Shown here: positions 25,191 to 34,450 of the stretch, in pieces
How positions within the stretch are numbered: the first letter of the stretch is position 1
Layout of the letters: every line of letters begins with the position of its first letter
NCBI RefSeq assembly: GCF_035958815.1
Contig: NZ_CP108383.1
Location: 6,696,001-6,760,000, forward strand
Source: Nocardia sp. NBC_01327
Lineage (GTDB): Bacteria; Actinomycetota; Actinomycetes; Mycobacteriales; Mycobacteriaceae
DNA: 64,000 nucleotides
Reading direction: 5' to 3'
Notes under the pieces: generated by a model
Told to the model about the DNA's origin: nothing
What the model saw: only the letters and a program-made list of their open reading frames with translations
The model's database searches: none
Position numbers and translations under genes: made by a program

Positions 25191-26726
25191 TCAGCCGATG
25201 GACAGGGCGAGATGGAAGTCGACGCGGTCATTGAGACCGGCCAGACTGTGGCCGGTCAACTGTTCTATGCGGCCGATGCGGTAGCGCAGGGTATTGACAT
25301 GGACGTGCAGATGGGCGGCGCAGCGGCTCCAGGATCCGGAGGCGTCCAGGAAGGCGGCGAGGGTGGCCACCAGATCGGCGCCGCGCTCGCGGTCGTAATC
25401 CTCCAGTGGTCCGATCAGGCGCTGCCGGAACAGGATTCGCACATCGTCGGGAACCGAGGCCAGCAGTAGCAGGTGTGAGGACAATTCGGCGCTGGTCGCG
25501 GCGGAGAACCAGTCCTTGGACAGCATTGCCGTGCGGTGTGCGTGGCGCGCTTCGTGCAGCGAACGACGCAGGGCCGTGATGCCTGTCGCCCCGTGACCGA
25601 TACCGGTGACCACTCGGCCCCCGCCGACGAGGGGGCGCAGCCGTTCGGCGGCCTGGCGCACCACATCGATCAATTCCTTTCCCGCCGTATCGGATTCGAC
25701 CGGGGTCAGGACGAGGTACCCGGTCTCGGTGCCGATCGGTTCCGTCGATCCCGGCCGGGTGCGCACGATATCGCCGAGGACGACCGCGGCGAGTTCGGCG
25801 CCGTACCGGGTGTCGGCGGTACTGGCCAGGACCGCGGTGATCGGGCGATCCGGATCGAGTCCCAGACTGCGCAGCCGCGCTTCGGCAGCTCCGTCGTCGC
25901 CGGTGCCCAGGAAGTTCAGGGACTCACGCAGAAACCGCTCCTCGATGAGCCGGCGTTCCTGCCGCGCGGCTTCGGTCATCGCCCAGAGTGCGCATACCTG
26001 AGTGATGGCGTCGACGATCCACGGTTCACGGTCGCGGTAGTCGCCCTCGGTCACCAGATACCCCACCGGCGGACGCCGCGCGATCGGCGACTGCACGGGA
26101 TGCAGTGATGCGGTGCCCTGGCCCACCGCCTGGACACTCGGAAATACCGCCTCCGCCAGCGCATTCCGGAAGGCACGATCCAGTCGGCCGGCCTCGGGTT
26201 CCGGCAGCGCACCGCCCATGATCAGCCCGGTCGCCGAGAGCAGGGCGCAGTCGAGCCGCGTCGCACGCCGCAGGGCCGAGACGAGACCCTCGGGTCCTTC
26301 TCCCGCCGCCAGACTCGCGAGCAGCTCCCGATGCAGCCCGCTGCCGGGTGCGCCGGTGATCGCGGAATGGACGGCAGCGGTGATGGTGGCGTACGAGACA
26401 TCGTCGCGCACGGTGCACAGGGTGAGGCGATGCCGTTGGGCCGCATCGCGAATCGCCTGCGGGACGCGGCCGACGATGGCGGTGCCGACCACCAGCGCCG
26501 CCGATCCCGCACCGGCGAGCGCGGCGCAGAAGATCTCCGCATCGGATTCGGTGCGGTACCAGCCCGCACTGGTCAGCACCAGCTCCCCGCCCGCGAGGTA
26601 GCCGACCGGATCGGGCAGATCGGTGGTGTAGACACCGCGCACAATGCGATCGGACGGACTGTGGCTCAGCAATTCCAGACCGAGGTCGGGACGGTCGAGC
26701 AGTTCCGATACCAGCAGCGGCGGCAT
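25191..26726 (-). CDS. PucR-family transcriptional regulator
   Basis: 511 residues from ATG at 26726, which has the strong site GGAGGTGAGG. N-terminal purine-catabolism domain (about 1-120: MPPLLVSELLDRPDLGLELL), a GGDEF-like/CdaR middle domain (about 280-420) and a C-terminal HTH_30 domain (about 455-510: HLHVHVNTLRYRIGRIEQLTG). PucR regulates purine catabolism in Bacillus. It is divergent from a permease - amidohydrolase - deaminase operon across 241 bases, so it almost certainly controls that operon. Confidence 0.92.
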   Translation of the reverse strand: MPPLLVSELLDRPDLGLELLSHSPSDRIVRGVYTTDLPDPVGYLAGGELVLTSAGWYRTESDAEIFCAALAGAGSAALVVGTAIVGRVPQAIRDAAQRHRLTLCTVRDDVSYATITAAVHSAITGAPGSGLHRELLASLAAGEGPEGLVSALRRATRLDCALLSATGLIMGGALPEPEAGRLDRAFRNALAEAVFPSVQAVGQGTASLHPVQSPIARRPPVGYLVTEGDYRDREPWIVDAITQVCALWAMTEAARQERRLIEERFLRESLNFLGTGDDGAAEARLRSLGLDPDRPITAVLASTADTRYGAELAAVVLGDIVRTRPGSTEPIGTETGYLVLTPVESDTAGKELIDVVRQAAERLRPLVGGGRVVTGIGHGATGITALRRSLHEARHAHRTAMLSKDWFSAATSAELSSHLLLLASVPDDVRILFRQRLIGPLEDYDRERGADLVATLAAFLDASGSWSRCAAHLHVHVNTLRYRIGRIEQLTGHSLAGLNDRVDFHLALSIG

Positions 26727-26967
26727 CGTCCTCACCTCCGAGCGGGATCGAGTGTTACAGCGATGTGCACACCGATGACTCGATGTTCGGAGGATTCTAC
26801 AAACCCCGCACCGCTGCGGCAGTTCGGGTTCGTACAGCGGCGCTCTGATGAAACCCCCTGGCAGAAGACTTGACTGAAGTAGTCGCCCGATCAATGCCGA
26901 TCTCGCGCACCCCTCGGAAACGCCGCTCAGGCCGGAGTCCGCCGCTTGTCGCTCGTAGGAGTCACCA

Positions 26968-28332
26968 ATGTCCGCTGCCGATGAGGTCCTCGCGACCGCA
27001 CGGGAAAATCCCTACGGCATAGAGGTTCTCGGGGTCGAACCCATTCCGCCGGAGCTCCGGCACGGCGGGCCGAGATCGTTGTTCACGCTGTGGTTCGGCG
27101 CGAACACCCAGTTCGCGACGCTGTCGGTGGGCGCACTGTCCACCGCGGTGTTCGGGCTGGATCTGGTGCCCGCCATTCTCGCCATCGTGCTGGGCACGCT
27201 GATCAGCTCGGTGCTGGTCGGGGTGCTGTCCACCCGCGGTCCGGCCACCGGTCTGCCGCAATTGATTCAAACCAGGGGGCCGTTCGGCTGGTTCGGGAAT
27301 CTGCCCGCGGTCGTCTCCACGGCGGTGGGCGGGATCGGCTGGTACGTGGTCGATACCACGCTGGGGATCTTCATCCTGCGAGATTTGCTCGATATCGGCT
27401 TCACGCCCTCGCTGCTGATCATGGTGGTCGCGCAGTTGATCGTGCCGCTCATCGGCTACCGCCTGATCCACGCGATGGAGAAGTGGCTCGCCACGGGGTT
27501 GGTCTGCGTTTTCGCCGTGGTCACCGCCTACGCCACCGGCCAGGTCAGCCTGACCACGGCCACCCATCCTGCGGGGAGCGTCGTCGGGGCATTCCTGCTG
27601 ACGGTGTCCGTCACCGGTGCGCGGGGATTGGGCTGGGCGGCATATGCCTCCGACTACAGCCGGTATCTACCCGCAGGCACCAGTAGCCGACGCGTATTCG
27701 CCGCTGCCGCAGGCGGTTCCATTGTCTCCGGGGTCTGGATCGGCGGGCTCGGGGCGGCGCTCGGCACGGTCGCCGCGGTCGCTGATCCCAGTTCCATGGT
27801 CCGGCAATTCCTGCCCTCGATCTTCGGCACCGTCGTGCTCGTATCGCTGCTGCTGTCCACCCTCGCTTCGACGGTGCTGGACCTGCATTCGGGGTCGATG
27901 GCCGCCCTCGCCGCCGGGGTGCGCATACCGCGCTGGGCATCGGTGGTGCTGGTATGCCTGATCGGATCGGTGCTGGCCTGGTGGGCCGGGCAGCACGATT
28001 TTGTCAGCACCTTCCAGAACTTCCTGCTGATCACCAGCTACTGGCTCGCGCCGTGGGCGGCGGTGACCGTCACCGCCTTCTTCCGGCGCGGCCGAACCGT
28101 CGCCACGGCTGTTGAATTGTCCGATCGCCGACGCCGTTTCGGCTGGGGGCTGCCCGCCACCGTGCTCGGTGTGCTGGCGTCGATCCCGTTCATGAGCCAA
28201 AGCGTGTACACCGGGCCGATCGCGGCCGCGCATCCTGATATCGCCGGGCTCGGACACGTCATCGGCTGCACTGTCGCAGTTCTCGCCTACATCGCGGTCA
28301 CCGCTCTCGACCAGGAAAGGGTCCCCGCATGA
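26968..28332 (+). CDS. NCS1-family purine/cytosine permease
   Basis: 454 residues with 12 predicted membrane segments. The N-terminus has the family start (IEVLGVEPIPPELRHG, then LFTLWFGANTQFATLSVGAL), followed by GLPQLIQTRGPFGWFGN. It imports nucleobases such as cytosine or purines with H+ or Na+. AGGAGT precedes ATG at 26968. The stop overlaps the amidohydrolase ATG (ATGA), so this is the first gene of a coupled salvage operon facing PucR. Confidence 0.92.
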   Translation: MSAADEVLATARENPYGIEVLGVEPIPPELRHGGPRSLFTLWFGANTQFATLSVGALSTAVFGLDLVPAILAIVLGTLISSVLVGVLSTRGPATGLPQLIQTRGPFGWFGNLPAVVSTAVGGIGWYVVDTTLGIFILRDLLDIGFTPSLLIMVVAQLIVPLIGYRLIHAMEKWLATGLVCVFAVVTAYATGQVSLTTATHPAGSVVGAFLLTVSVTGARGLGWAAYASDYSRYLPAGTSSRRVFAAAAGGSIVSGVWIGGLGAALGTVAAVADPSSMVRQFLPSIFGTVVLVSLLLSTLASTVLDLHSGSMAALAAGVRIPRWASVVLVCLIGSVLAWWAGQHDFVSTFQNFLLITSYWLAPWAAVTVTAFFRRGRTVATAVELSDRRRRFGWGLPATVLGVLASIPFMSQSVYTGPIAAAHPDIAGLGHVIGCTVAVLAYIAVTALDQERVPA

Positions 28333-29675
28333 TTTCGCCTCGCACCCTGATTCGCAATGGCATTGTCATCCCCTGCGCCGGAGACAGAGCGGTGTTCGAT
28401 CCCGGCTCGGTGCTGATCGAGAACGGGCGCATCACCGCCGTCGGAACCGTGGCGCAACTCGACGCCGCGGCCGCCGATGCGATTGTCGTCGATGCCACCG
28501 ATCACGCGGTCATTCCCGGTCTGCACAACTGTCACCTGCACTCCGGACTGCTGCGCGGGACCGCCGAATCCAAGTCGCTGTGGGATTGGCTGCGCGACTA
28601 TGTCGATCCCGCGCATCGCGCGCTGACACCGGATATCGCCGAGGCGGCGTCGCTGCTGTGCTACACCGAGGCGCTGCGCGGCGGCACCACCTCGGTGATG
28701 GATATGTGGCGCTATATGGAGGGTTCCGCGCACGCTGCGGAGGCGGTGGGCCTGCGTGCCACACTCGTCCCGTACGTTGCCGATCTGCCGGGATACGACT
28801 ACTTCGAAACGCTCGCGAGCAATCGCGCGCTGCTCGAGAACTATCGCACCTACGCCGATGACCGGGTGCGCTCCTGGGTCGGGCTCGAGCATCTGTTCTA
28901 TTGCAGCCCTGAAGCTTTCACCGCTGCGGCCGCGCTCGCCGACGAGTTCGACACCGGACTGCACACGCATTCCTCGGAGACTGTTTCCGAAGTCGAGGAA
29001 TCGCTGCGCAGATTCGGCCGCCGGCCGATCGAAGAGTTCCTGCACCGCGGCATTCTCGGCCCCCGCACCGTGGTGGCGCACTGCGTCTGGGTGGACGAGC
29101 GGGAGATGGATATCCTCGCGGAGACCGGAACCAGTGTGGCGCACTGCCCATGCTCGAATATGAAGCTGTCCTCCGGGCCCGCGCCGGTAATCGCCATGCG
29201 CGACAAGGGAATCACCGTTGGGCTGGGCAGTGACGGTGAGAAGGAGAACAACAATCTGGATCTGCTCGAGGAGATGAAATTCGGGTCGCTGCTGCAGAAG
29301 GTCACCACCCTCGATCCGACGACGGGGGACCCGTGGGACATGTTGACCATGGCGACTATCGACGGCGCACGCGCCCTGGGGCTCGACGGCGAGACCGGGT
29401 CGCTCGAGCCCGGTAAGAAGGCTGATGTTGTGCTGGTGGATCTGCGCGCCCTGCACACTACGCCGCTGCTGCACGGTGACGACTTCAATGCGGTGGCGCA
29501 CCTGGTGTTCTCGGCTTCCGCCGCTGATGTGTCGCAGGTGTATGTCGACGGTCGCCTGGTCGTCGATGACGGGAAGGTGCTGACCGTCGACACCGATGCG
29601 GTCCGGGCACGAGCCCAGAATGCCGCCGAAGAACTCTTCGCGCGGCGCGCCGACCTGACCAGAGAGAGGTCCTGA
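28329..29675 (+). CDS. Amidohydrolase-superfamily deaminase (ATZ/TRZ or 8-oxoguanine deaminase type)
   Basis: 448 residues. Metal-binding HNCHLHSG near residue 62-66 gives the HxH pair; further ligands are in THSSETVSE near 218, VVAHCVWVDE near 250 and the Asp in GLGSDGEKENNN near 300. The architecture is a TIM barrel with N-terminal beta cap, as in TrzA/AtzB, isocytosine or 8-oxoguanine deaminases. The Glu-Lys-Glu after GSDG is unusual; relatives mostly show Ala/Ser there. It overlaps the permease stop by 4 bases, and the deaminase follows after 3 bases, so it probably hydrolyses an amino group from an imported base. Confidence 0.87.
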   Translation: MISPRTLIRNGIVIPCAGDRAVFDPGSVLIENGRITAVGTVAQLDAAAADAIVVDATDHAVIPGLHNCHLHSGLLRGTAESKSLWDWLRDYVDPAHRALTPDIAEAASLLCYTEALRGGTTSVMDMWRYMEGSAHAAEAVGLRATLVPYVADLPGYDYFETLASNRALLENYRTYADDRVRSWVGLEHLFYCSPEAFTAAAALADEFDTGLHTHSSETVSEVEESLRRFGRRPIEEFLHRGILGPRTVVAHCVWVDEREMDILAETGTSVAHCPCSNMKLSSGPAPVIAMRDKGITVGLGSDGEKENNNLDLLEEMKFGSLLQKVTTLDPTTGDPWDMLTMATIDGARALGLDGETGSLEPGKKADVVLVDLRALHTTPLLHGDDFNAVAHLVFSASAADVSQVYVDGRLVVDDGKVLTVDTDAVRARAQNAAEELFARRADLTRERS

Positions 29676-29678
29676 AAG

Positions 29679-30206
29679 ATGACTGTCATGACGGCAAGTA
29701 CTCAGCCCGGTCCGGGCTCCACCGGCGATTTGCCGGACGGTGATCTCGCCTTGCTGCGCACGGCGATCGCAGAATCGTTCGCCTCTCGGGAGCGGGGGCG
29801 GCATCCCTTCGGCGCGCTCGTCGCTGACGAGAACGGGGTGATCGTGGCGCGGCGGGGTAATAATTCCGCGCCTCCGGAGGGTGATCCGACTCAGCATGCC
29901 GAGCTCTCCGCTGCTGCGGAGGCGGTCAAGCACCTCACGTCGGAGGAGCTCGCGCGGGCCACCCTGTACACGAGCGCGGAGCCCTGCGTGATGTGCGCGG
30001 GGGCCATTTATTGGACGGGTATCGGGCGGGTTGTGTACGCGCTCTCGGAGGAGAAGTTGCTCGGGCTTACCGGGGACAATCCGGAGAACCCCACGTTCGC
30101 GCTCCCCTGCCGTGAGGTTTTCGCGCGCGGTCAGCGCCACATCGAGGTGTGCGGGCCGATGCTGGAGGACGAGGCGGCTGCCGCGCATGAGGGGTTCTGG
30201 CACTAG
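29679..30206 (+). CDS. Nucleoside/base deaminase of the cytidine-deaminase fold
   Basis: 175 residues with the zinc signature HAE near residue 73 and PCVMCAGAI near 107, the standard C/H-A-E...P-C-x2-C pattern. The length and the C-terminal EVFARGQRHIEVCGPML resemble guanine deaminase (GuaD) and related enzymes rather than tRNA adenosine deaminase. It is the last gene of the PucR-facing operon. With two deaminase-type enzymes and a permease, the operon handles amino-bearing nucleobases; which base is not resolved. Confidence 0.87.
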   Translation: MTVMTASTQPGPGSTGDLPDGDLALLRTAIAESFASRERGRHPFGALVADENGVIVARRGNNSAPPEGDPTQHAELSAAAEAVKHLTSEELARATLYTSAEPCVMCAGAIYWTGIGRVVYALSEEKLLGLTGDNPENPTFALPCREVFARGQRHIEVCGPMLEDEAAAAHEGFWH

Positions 30207-30221
30207 CCGCAACGCATTTCG

Positions 30222-31544
30222 TCACATGCCGTTGCATTCGATGAGCGGGGGCGGGTAGTCGGGGGCGAGGAGGGGGGCTCGCCAGGGTTTGTGGATGTCG
30301 GCGCCGGGGAGGTGGGCGAGTTCGGGGAGCCAGCGGCGGGCGTAGGCGCCGTCGGGGTCGTAGCGGTCGGCCTGGCGGATGGGGTTCAGGACTCGGTTGG
30401 GGCGGGAGTCGGTGCCGGTGCCCGCGGCCCACTGCCAGTTGAGTTGGTTGTTGGCGACATCGCCGTCGACGAGCCAGCGCTGGAAATGGGCAGCGCCGAT
30501 ACGCCAGTCGATGCCGAGGGATTTGCTGAGGAAGCTCGCCGCGATGAGGCGGGCGCGGCCGGGCATCCAACCCTCGGCCAGGAGTTGACGCATGCCCGCG
30601 TCGATGACCGGGTATCCGGTGCGGCCGGCGCACCAGGCCGCGACCGCCTGGGGATCATTGCGCCAGGGTGCCGGGCGGGAGCGATAGTCCTCGGTGGCGA
30701 CCTCGGGCCGGGCGGCCAAGATCTGATTATTGAAGTCGCGCCAGGCCAATTGGCGGGCGAAGGCGTAGCCGCCGGGGGTCGACAGGTCGGTGCGGCGGAC
30801 CATTTCGGTGGGTGACAGGCAGCCGAAGTGCAGGTAGGACGCCAGGCGGGAGGTGGCATCGGCGGCCAGATCGTCACTGGCGGAGGCATATTCGCCGATG
30901 GGGCCGGAAAGCCAGTCGCGCAACAGCTTTCGCCCGGTCGTCTCGCCGCCCACGGCCAACTGCGGTGAGCTCTCCGCCGAACTCAGGGCGGTGATGTCGG
31001 GCAGTGCCGCACCGGCGATATCCGGCACCGTCACCTCGCCGGGTCGTGCCACCGCACTGCGCAGGGGGGTCTCCAGCCAGCGTCGGAAGTACGGCGTGAA
31101 CACCGCGAAGTGGTCCCGCCCGGTCGCCGGGCGCAGATCCGGAGGATCGACGACGCTCACCGACCCCGAATGCACGATCAGCCGACAATCGCTGCCCCCC
31201 AGCCGATCCCGCAGCCGCCGGGCCCGCACGGTGCTGTACCCGCTCACATCCGAGGCGATATGCACCTCCGTCGCCCCGGTCTCGGCGACCACCCCCGCCA
31301 CCTGCTCAGCGATATCACCCCGCCGCACGACAAGCCGTCCCCCGACAGCCCGCAACTCGCTCTCGAGCTCACCGAGCGCCGCCAGCAGAAACCGAATCCG
31401 ATTCGCCGAAAGCGACGCCCGCTCGAGAATGCGGTCGTCGAAAACAAACAGCGGCACCACCGCACCGGCACGACAGGCCGCCGCCAACACCGGATTGTCC
31501 CGCACCCGCAAATCCCTCGTGAACAGGGCAACTGCGACGCTCAT
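30222..31544 (-). CDS. phr: Deoxyribodipyrimidine (CPD) photolyase
   Basis: 440 residues, class I size. N-terminal antenna domain begins VALFTRDLRVRDNPVL; the FAD domain holds YLHFGCLSP near 240, WRDFNNQIL near 275, and the strongly conserved DGDVANNQLNWQWAAGTG near 370, where the buried Asn and Trp contact FAD and DNA. It repairs cyclobutane dimers in blue light. A stand-alone minus-strand gene; the 308 bases upstream contain the only space for its promoter. Confidence 0.93.
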   Translation of the reverse strand: MSVAVALFTRDLRVRDNPVLAAACRAGAVVPLFVFDDRILERASLSANRIRFLLAALGELESELRAVGGRLVVRRGDIAEQVAGVVAETGATEVHIASDVSGYSTVRARRLRDRLGGSDCRLIVHSGSVSVVDPPDLRPATGRDHFAVFTPYFRRWLETPLRSAVARPGEVTVPDIAGAALPDITALSSAESSPQLAVGGETTGRKLLRDWLSGPIGEYASASDDLAADATSRLASYLHFGCLSPTEMVRRTDLSTPGGYAFARQLAWRDFNNQILAARPEVATEDYRSRPAPWRNDPQAVAAWCAGRTGYPVIDAGMRQLLAEGWMPGRARLIAASFLSKSLGIDWRIGAAHFQRWLVDGDVANNQLNWQWAAGTGTDSRPNRVLNPIRQADRYDPDGAYARRWLPELAHLPGADIHKPWRAPLLAPDYPPPLIECNGM

Positions 31545-31852
31545 CGAAGATCCACCCTAGGCATCCGGCCATCGTAGCTTCGCCCTAGTGAACAATGAGC
31601 CACGTTCGACACCGCCGACAAGGAACGGCAATGAATGAGCCCGTAGGGCCGCGCCAGGCCGCTCTCCTCTCCCCGGAGAACCACCAGCCTCCCCTCCCCG
31701 AAGACCATCAGCCTCGTCGTGTGACACGCAGGGGCGCACCGCTTGCCTACCTGATCGCCTGCGAGTCGCTATCGCTTCGTCAGGGCGCGAATCGCTTCCG
31801 CGAGCGCGGGCGCTGCGATCAGGTCATCGAGAACGACATCGCCATACGAGCG
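31545..31852 (-). other. Intergenic region with in-frame coding-like extension of the GNAT gene
   Basis: Upstream of the photolyase no clear -35/-10 pair or operator is seen. Directly after the GNAT stop (TAG at 31853-31855) the same frame stays open for 27 more codons to TAG at 31769-31771, with protein-like content (GDVVLDDLIAAPALAEAIRAL). This could be a stop-codon readthrough tail or the remnant of another gene. The rest (31545-31768) shows nothing I can name. Confidence 0.4.
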
Positions 31853-32437
31853 CTACGACTCCGACTTCAGGTCGCGGATCAGGACATGCAGCGTCGGCGC
31901 ATCCGGCCAGCTGGGCTTCAGAGTGCCGACTCGCCGCCAGCCCCAATTGATGTAACTGGTGTAGGCGCGCACGTTGTCCGGTTCGACGAGCAGAGTCGCC
32001 CGCTGTTCCGGTCGCCCCCCGAGCAACTCGTCGTGCAGTGCCCGGGCTATCCCGCGCCCGGCGAATTCCTTACAGACCATGATCTCGCTGAGCGCAAAGG
32101 TCCGCATTCCATTCTCAGCGACGAAAGCCGCGCGATCCCCTTCCCCCAGTGCAAGATTCGCCCACCATCGACTGTTCGAAGCGAGCGGCCAGCCCCACGC
32201 CTGCCCGACCGGCTCACCCTCGATACTCCCCACAACAAGCTCGAACCGGCCCGCATGCGGATCGGTATACGCATCGAAGCGCCGCATGAACGCCTCCGGC
32301 GCGACAAACGAATCGCCGGCGGCAATCTGGTCGACATACGCATGACGGTAGACACTTTCGACAGTGTCGCGAATCCCACGCGCCTGCGCGGCGGTGTATC
32401 GGTCGAATCGCAGCCCGGGGATGAGGTCGGTGCTCAT
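31853..32437 (-). CDS. GNAT-family N-acetyltransferase
   Basis: 194 residues from ATG at 32437, which overlaps the stop of the HTH-TPR gene by ATGA. The acetyl-CoA motif is visible as MVCKEFAGRGIARALHDEL near residue 125, with WGWRRVGTLKPSWP close to the C-terminus. The substrate cannot be read. Translational coupling to an HTH-TPR regulator suggests they are expressed together. After the TAG stop the frame continues for 27 coding-like codons. Confidence 0.85.
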   Translation of the reverse strand: MSTDLIPGLRFDRYTAAQARGIRDTVESVYRHAYVDQIAAGDSFVAPEAFMRRFDAYTDPHAGRFELVVGSIEGEPVGQAWGWPLASNSRWWANLALGEGDRAAFVAENGMRTFALSEIMVCKEFAGRGIARALHDELLGGRPEQRATLLVEPDNVRAYTSYINWGWRRVGTLKPSWPDAPTLHVLIRDLKSES

Positions 32438-33729
32438 ACAGTCACTGTGCACGCCAACGCATCGAACCGGCGGCGAAATTCCTCCGCCACGGGGAGATCC
32501 GCTACCGAAAGCCGCATAGGTTCGAGCATCTTGATCGTTCGCGGCGACGCCAACCCGTCGGCGAGATCAGCCAGGACAGGAAGGCTTTCGGAGATCGCAT
32601 TCGCGAAATCGCCGCCGCTCGCGAATGTCGCTGCCTTGCCCGCACGGTAGAAGGTTGTATTGCGGCCCGGCGCGTCACGTTCCATCTCATTGAAGATCTG
32701 GACAGCTCGGTCGGTGTTTCCGAGGCGCGCGTATCCGCGCGCCTCGTGAAACCGGATCTCGCTGTAGGTGACGAAGCGCAGCCACACCGGGCTGGTCTCG
32801 ATCGGCTCGTTGTCGATAGCTTCCGCGAGCTCTCGCCACGCGGTCGCGACGGCACGCGAAAAGCCCTGCGCATCACCGAGTTGGGCATGGGCTTGCGCAT
32901 CGCGCGTGGCGATTGCCGCATGGATTCGCCCAGATGGACGGCCACGCAGCAGGTTCCGGGCATGCCCTGTCAGTCGCAGCGCATGCCGGGCGCTCCCTTG
33001 CCCGGTCGCGGTGAGCGCCAGCGTCTGCAAGGACTCCGCCACGCACGCGTGCACGGTGACATCGTCGGCACCAGCCTGATTTCCCAGGGAGAACGCATCT
33101 GTGACACAGCGTTTGGCGTGCGGGTGCATGGTCGCGTCGAACGCCAGCCAGCTGGCAGTCGCGGCGAGATTCCCTACTTCGGCCGTGAACGCCGACGCCG
33201 CTGCGCCAGTATCGAAGATGCAGGTGTCGAGTACCCGCTTCATCTGCTCCAACTGGTAGAACACAGCACGAACGAGCGGAGCGCCGCCGGTTTTACACGC
33301 CTGCTGCTCAATCTGATCGGTCAGCAACGCCAATCGCTGAGCATCGCTGACGCCAACGCGGGGCGCGTCCACGTCGACCAGGGGTGCAGCCAACGTAATA
33401 CCCGCCAGAATTCCGAATTCCCGCCGCTTCATCTCGTCATTGCCCTCCGCGCTGAGCAGTTCGCTACCAGATGGTGGCAAATTCAGGTACGCCTCCGCGA
33501 GCGCGATCCGAAAGCGCTCTGACGGTGCGGATTCGAGTCCTGAGAGCAGCGTGTCGAGAGCCTCGGCCGATCGGCCCACTACAGGCCGATCAATCGTGGC
33601 TCGCTGCTCCCATTTCTGGACGGTCGGAGTCACGAACCCGAGCGTTTCGGCGAACTCCTCCTGAGTCATTCGTAGTGCCGCCGTGCGCAGCGCTCGAACC
33701 TCAGTTCCCGTCCATTTGCTGACGATCAT
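32434..33729 (-). CDS. HTH-domain regulator with TPR-like sensor region
   Basis: 431 residues from ATG at 33729. An N-terminal XRE-type HTH (about 3-60: TGTEVRALRTAALRMTQEEFAETLGFVTPTVQKWE broken into helices) is followed by a long helical region (about 120-425) of TPR character, a layout common in Streptomyces and Nocardia where the TPR part binds peptides or partners. It is the first gene of a two-gene minus-strand operon with the GNAT enzyme and is divergent from a small membrane-peptide gene at 33888. Similar proteins act as pleiotropic developmental regulators; the role here is an inference. Confidence 0.82.
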   Translation of the reverse strand: MIVSKWTGTEVRALRTAALRMTQEEFAETLGFVTPTVQKWEQRATIDRPVVGRSAEALDTLLSGLESAPSERFRIALAEAYLNLPPSGSELLSAEGNDEMKRREFGILAGITLAAPLVDVDAPRVGVSDAQRLALLTDQIEQQACKTGGAPLVRAVFYQLEQMKRVLDTCIFDTGAAASAFTAEVGNLAATASWLAFDATMHPHAKRCVTDAFSLGNQAGADDVTVHACVAESLQTLALTATGQGSARHALRLTGHARNLLRGRPSGRIHAAIATRDAQAHAQLGDAQGFSRAVATAWRELAEAIDNEPIETSPVWLRFVTYSEIRFHEARGYARLGNTDRAVQIFNEMERDAPGRNTTFYRAGKAATFASGGDFANAISESLPVLADLADGLASPRTIKMLEPMRLSVADLPVAEEFRRRFDALACTVTV

Positions 33730-33887
33730 CGTTGCCCCTGCTCCGACCTCGCAACAGTCCGTCTGTGAAGCGTACGACCTCCGTAGTGGCCGCATGGCTG
33801 GGATCGGCCATCCCGCTCGGAGATGCTCGACAGGAGCCCCGGAGCTGGGCGCTCGCAACGACAACCGAGGCCAGGGAGGAATCGGGA

Positions 33888-34055
33888 ATGGAACTCATCC
33901 TCGCTCTCACGCTCACTGCGACAGTGCTCGCGGCAGCTCTAGCCGGTCGGCGCACGGCGTACCGGCCGCGCCACTGCGCCGGAGTCACGGTCGCTGACCT
34001 TCGGGCACGGGTGGCGGCCGATCGCACGTTCCTGCCGGTTGCCAGGGGGTGGTGA
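33888..34055 (+). CDS. 55-residue membrane-anchored peptide
   Basis: ATG at 33888 has AGGGAGGA eight bases upstream. One N-terminal membrane segment (MELILALTLTATVLAAALAG) is followed by a basic tail (RRTAYRPRHCAG). Its stop overlaps the next start (GTGA). No family known; placed between the HTH-TPR regulator and a resolvase-like protein, a recurring trio in actinobacteria as far as I recall. Confidence 0.65.
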   Translation: MELILALTLTATVLAAALAGRRTAYRPRHCAGVTVADLRARVAADRTFLPVARGW

Positions 34056-34402
34056 TCGTGCTCGAAATACCTACTGCCATAGGCTATTTGCGCTCGGATA
34101 TCTCCCGCTCGCGCCAGCCTTGGGATGAGATTCAAATCCGTAGCCTCGCACGGCGGCTCGGGTATGTGCTGGCGAAGACCGTCGTATTCAGTGAACGCAC
34201 CGATGATCCGATGCAGCGGGTGATCGATGTTGTCCGCACCATCGATGCCGAAGCGGTGGTCATCCCGGGGCTCGAGCATGTCGACGGGTATCCACCCTCT
34301 GCGCTGCTTGCGGTCGCTGATGTCATTACCGTCTCGCCCGAGCAGACCTTCTCGCGGTGGGTCATCCCACCCGATGCGCCTGCCGGTATGAGTGCTCGAT
34401 GA
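34052..34402 (+). CDS. Resolvase-N-terminal-like small protein
   Basis: 116 residues from GTG at 34052. The beginning (IGYLRSDISRSRQPWDEIQIRSL split across two strands) looks like the N-terminal fold of serine recombinases, YxRxS-type with an Arg-rich helix, but the DNA-binding domain is missing and the catalytic Ser is not clearly placed. It therefore probably is not an active recombinase. Coupled to the preceding membrane peptide by a 4-base overlap. Function unknown. Confidence 0.6.
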   Translation: MIVLEIPTAIGYLRSDISRSRQPWDEIQIRSLARRLGYVLAKTVVFSERTDDPMQRVIDVVRTIDAEAVVIPGLEHVDGYPPSALLAVADVITVSPEQTFSRWVIPPDAPAGMSAR

Positions 34403-34450
34403 CACATCGTTTCGGCCGTCAATTGCGGCAGGGGACCTTACAAAAAACGG

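Noticed and set aside
28287-30212. 641-codon minus-strand frame opposite the amidohydrolase and deaminase
   Set aside because: Antisense shadow; the plus-strand genes carry the catalytic motifs and 4-base overlaps.
34052-34402. Phage or transposon recombinase
   Set aside because: Only the N-terminal resolvase-like fold is present, with no DNA-binding domain, att sites or other mobile genes nearby.
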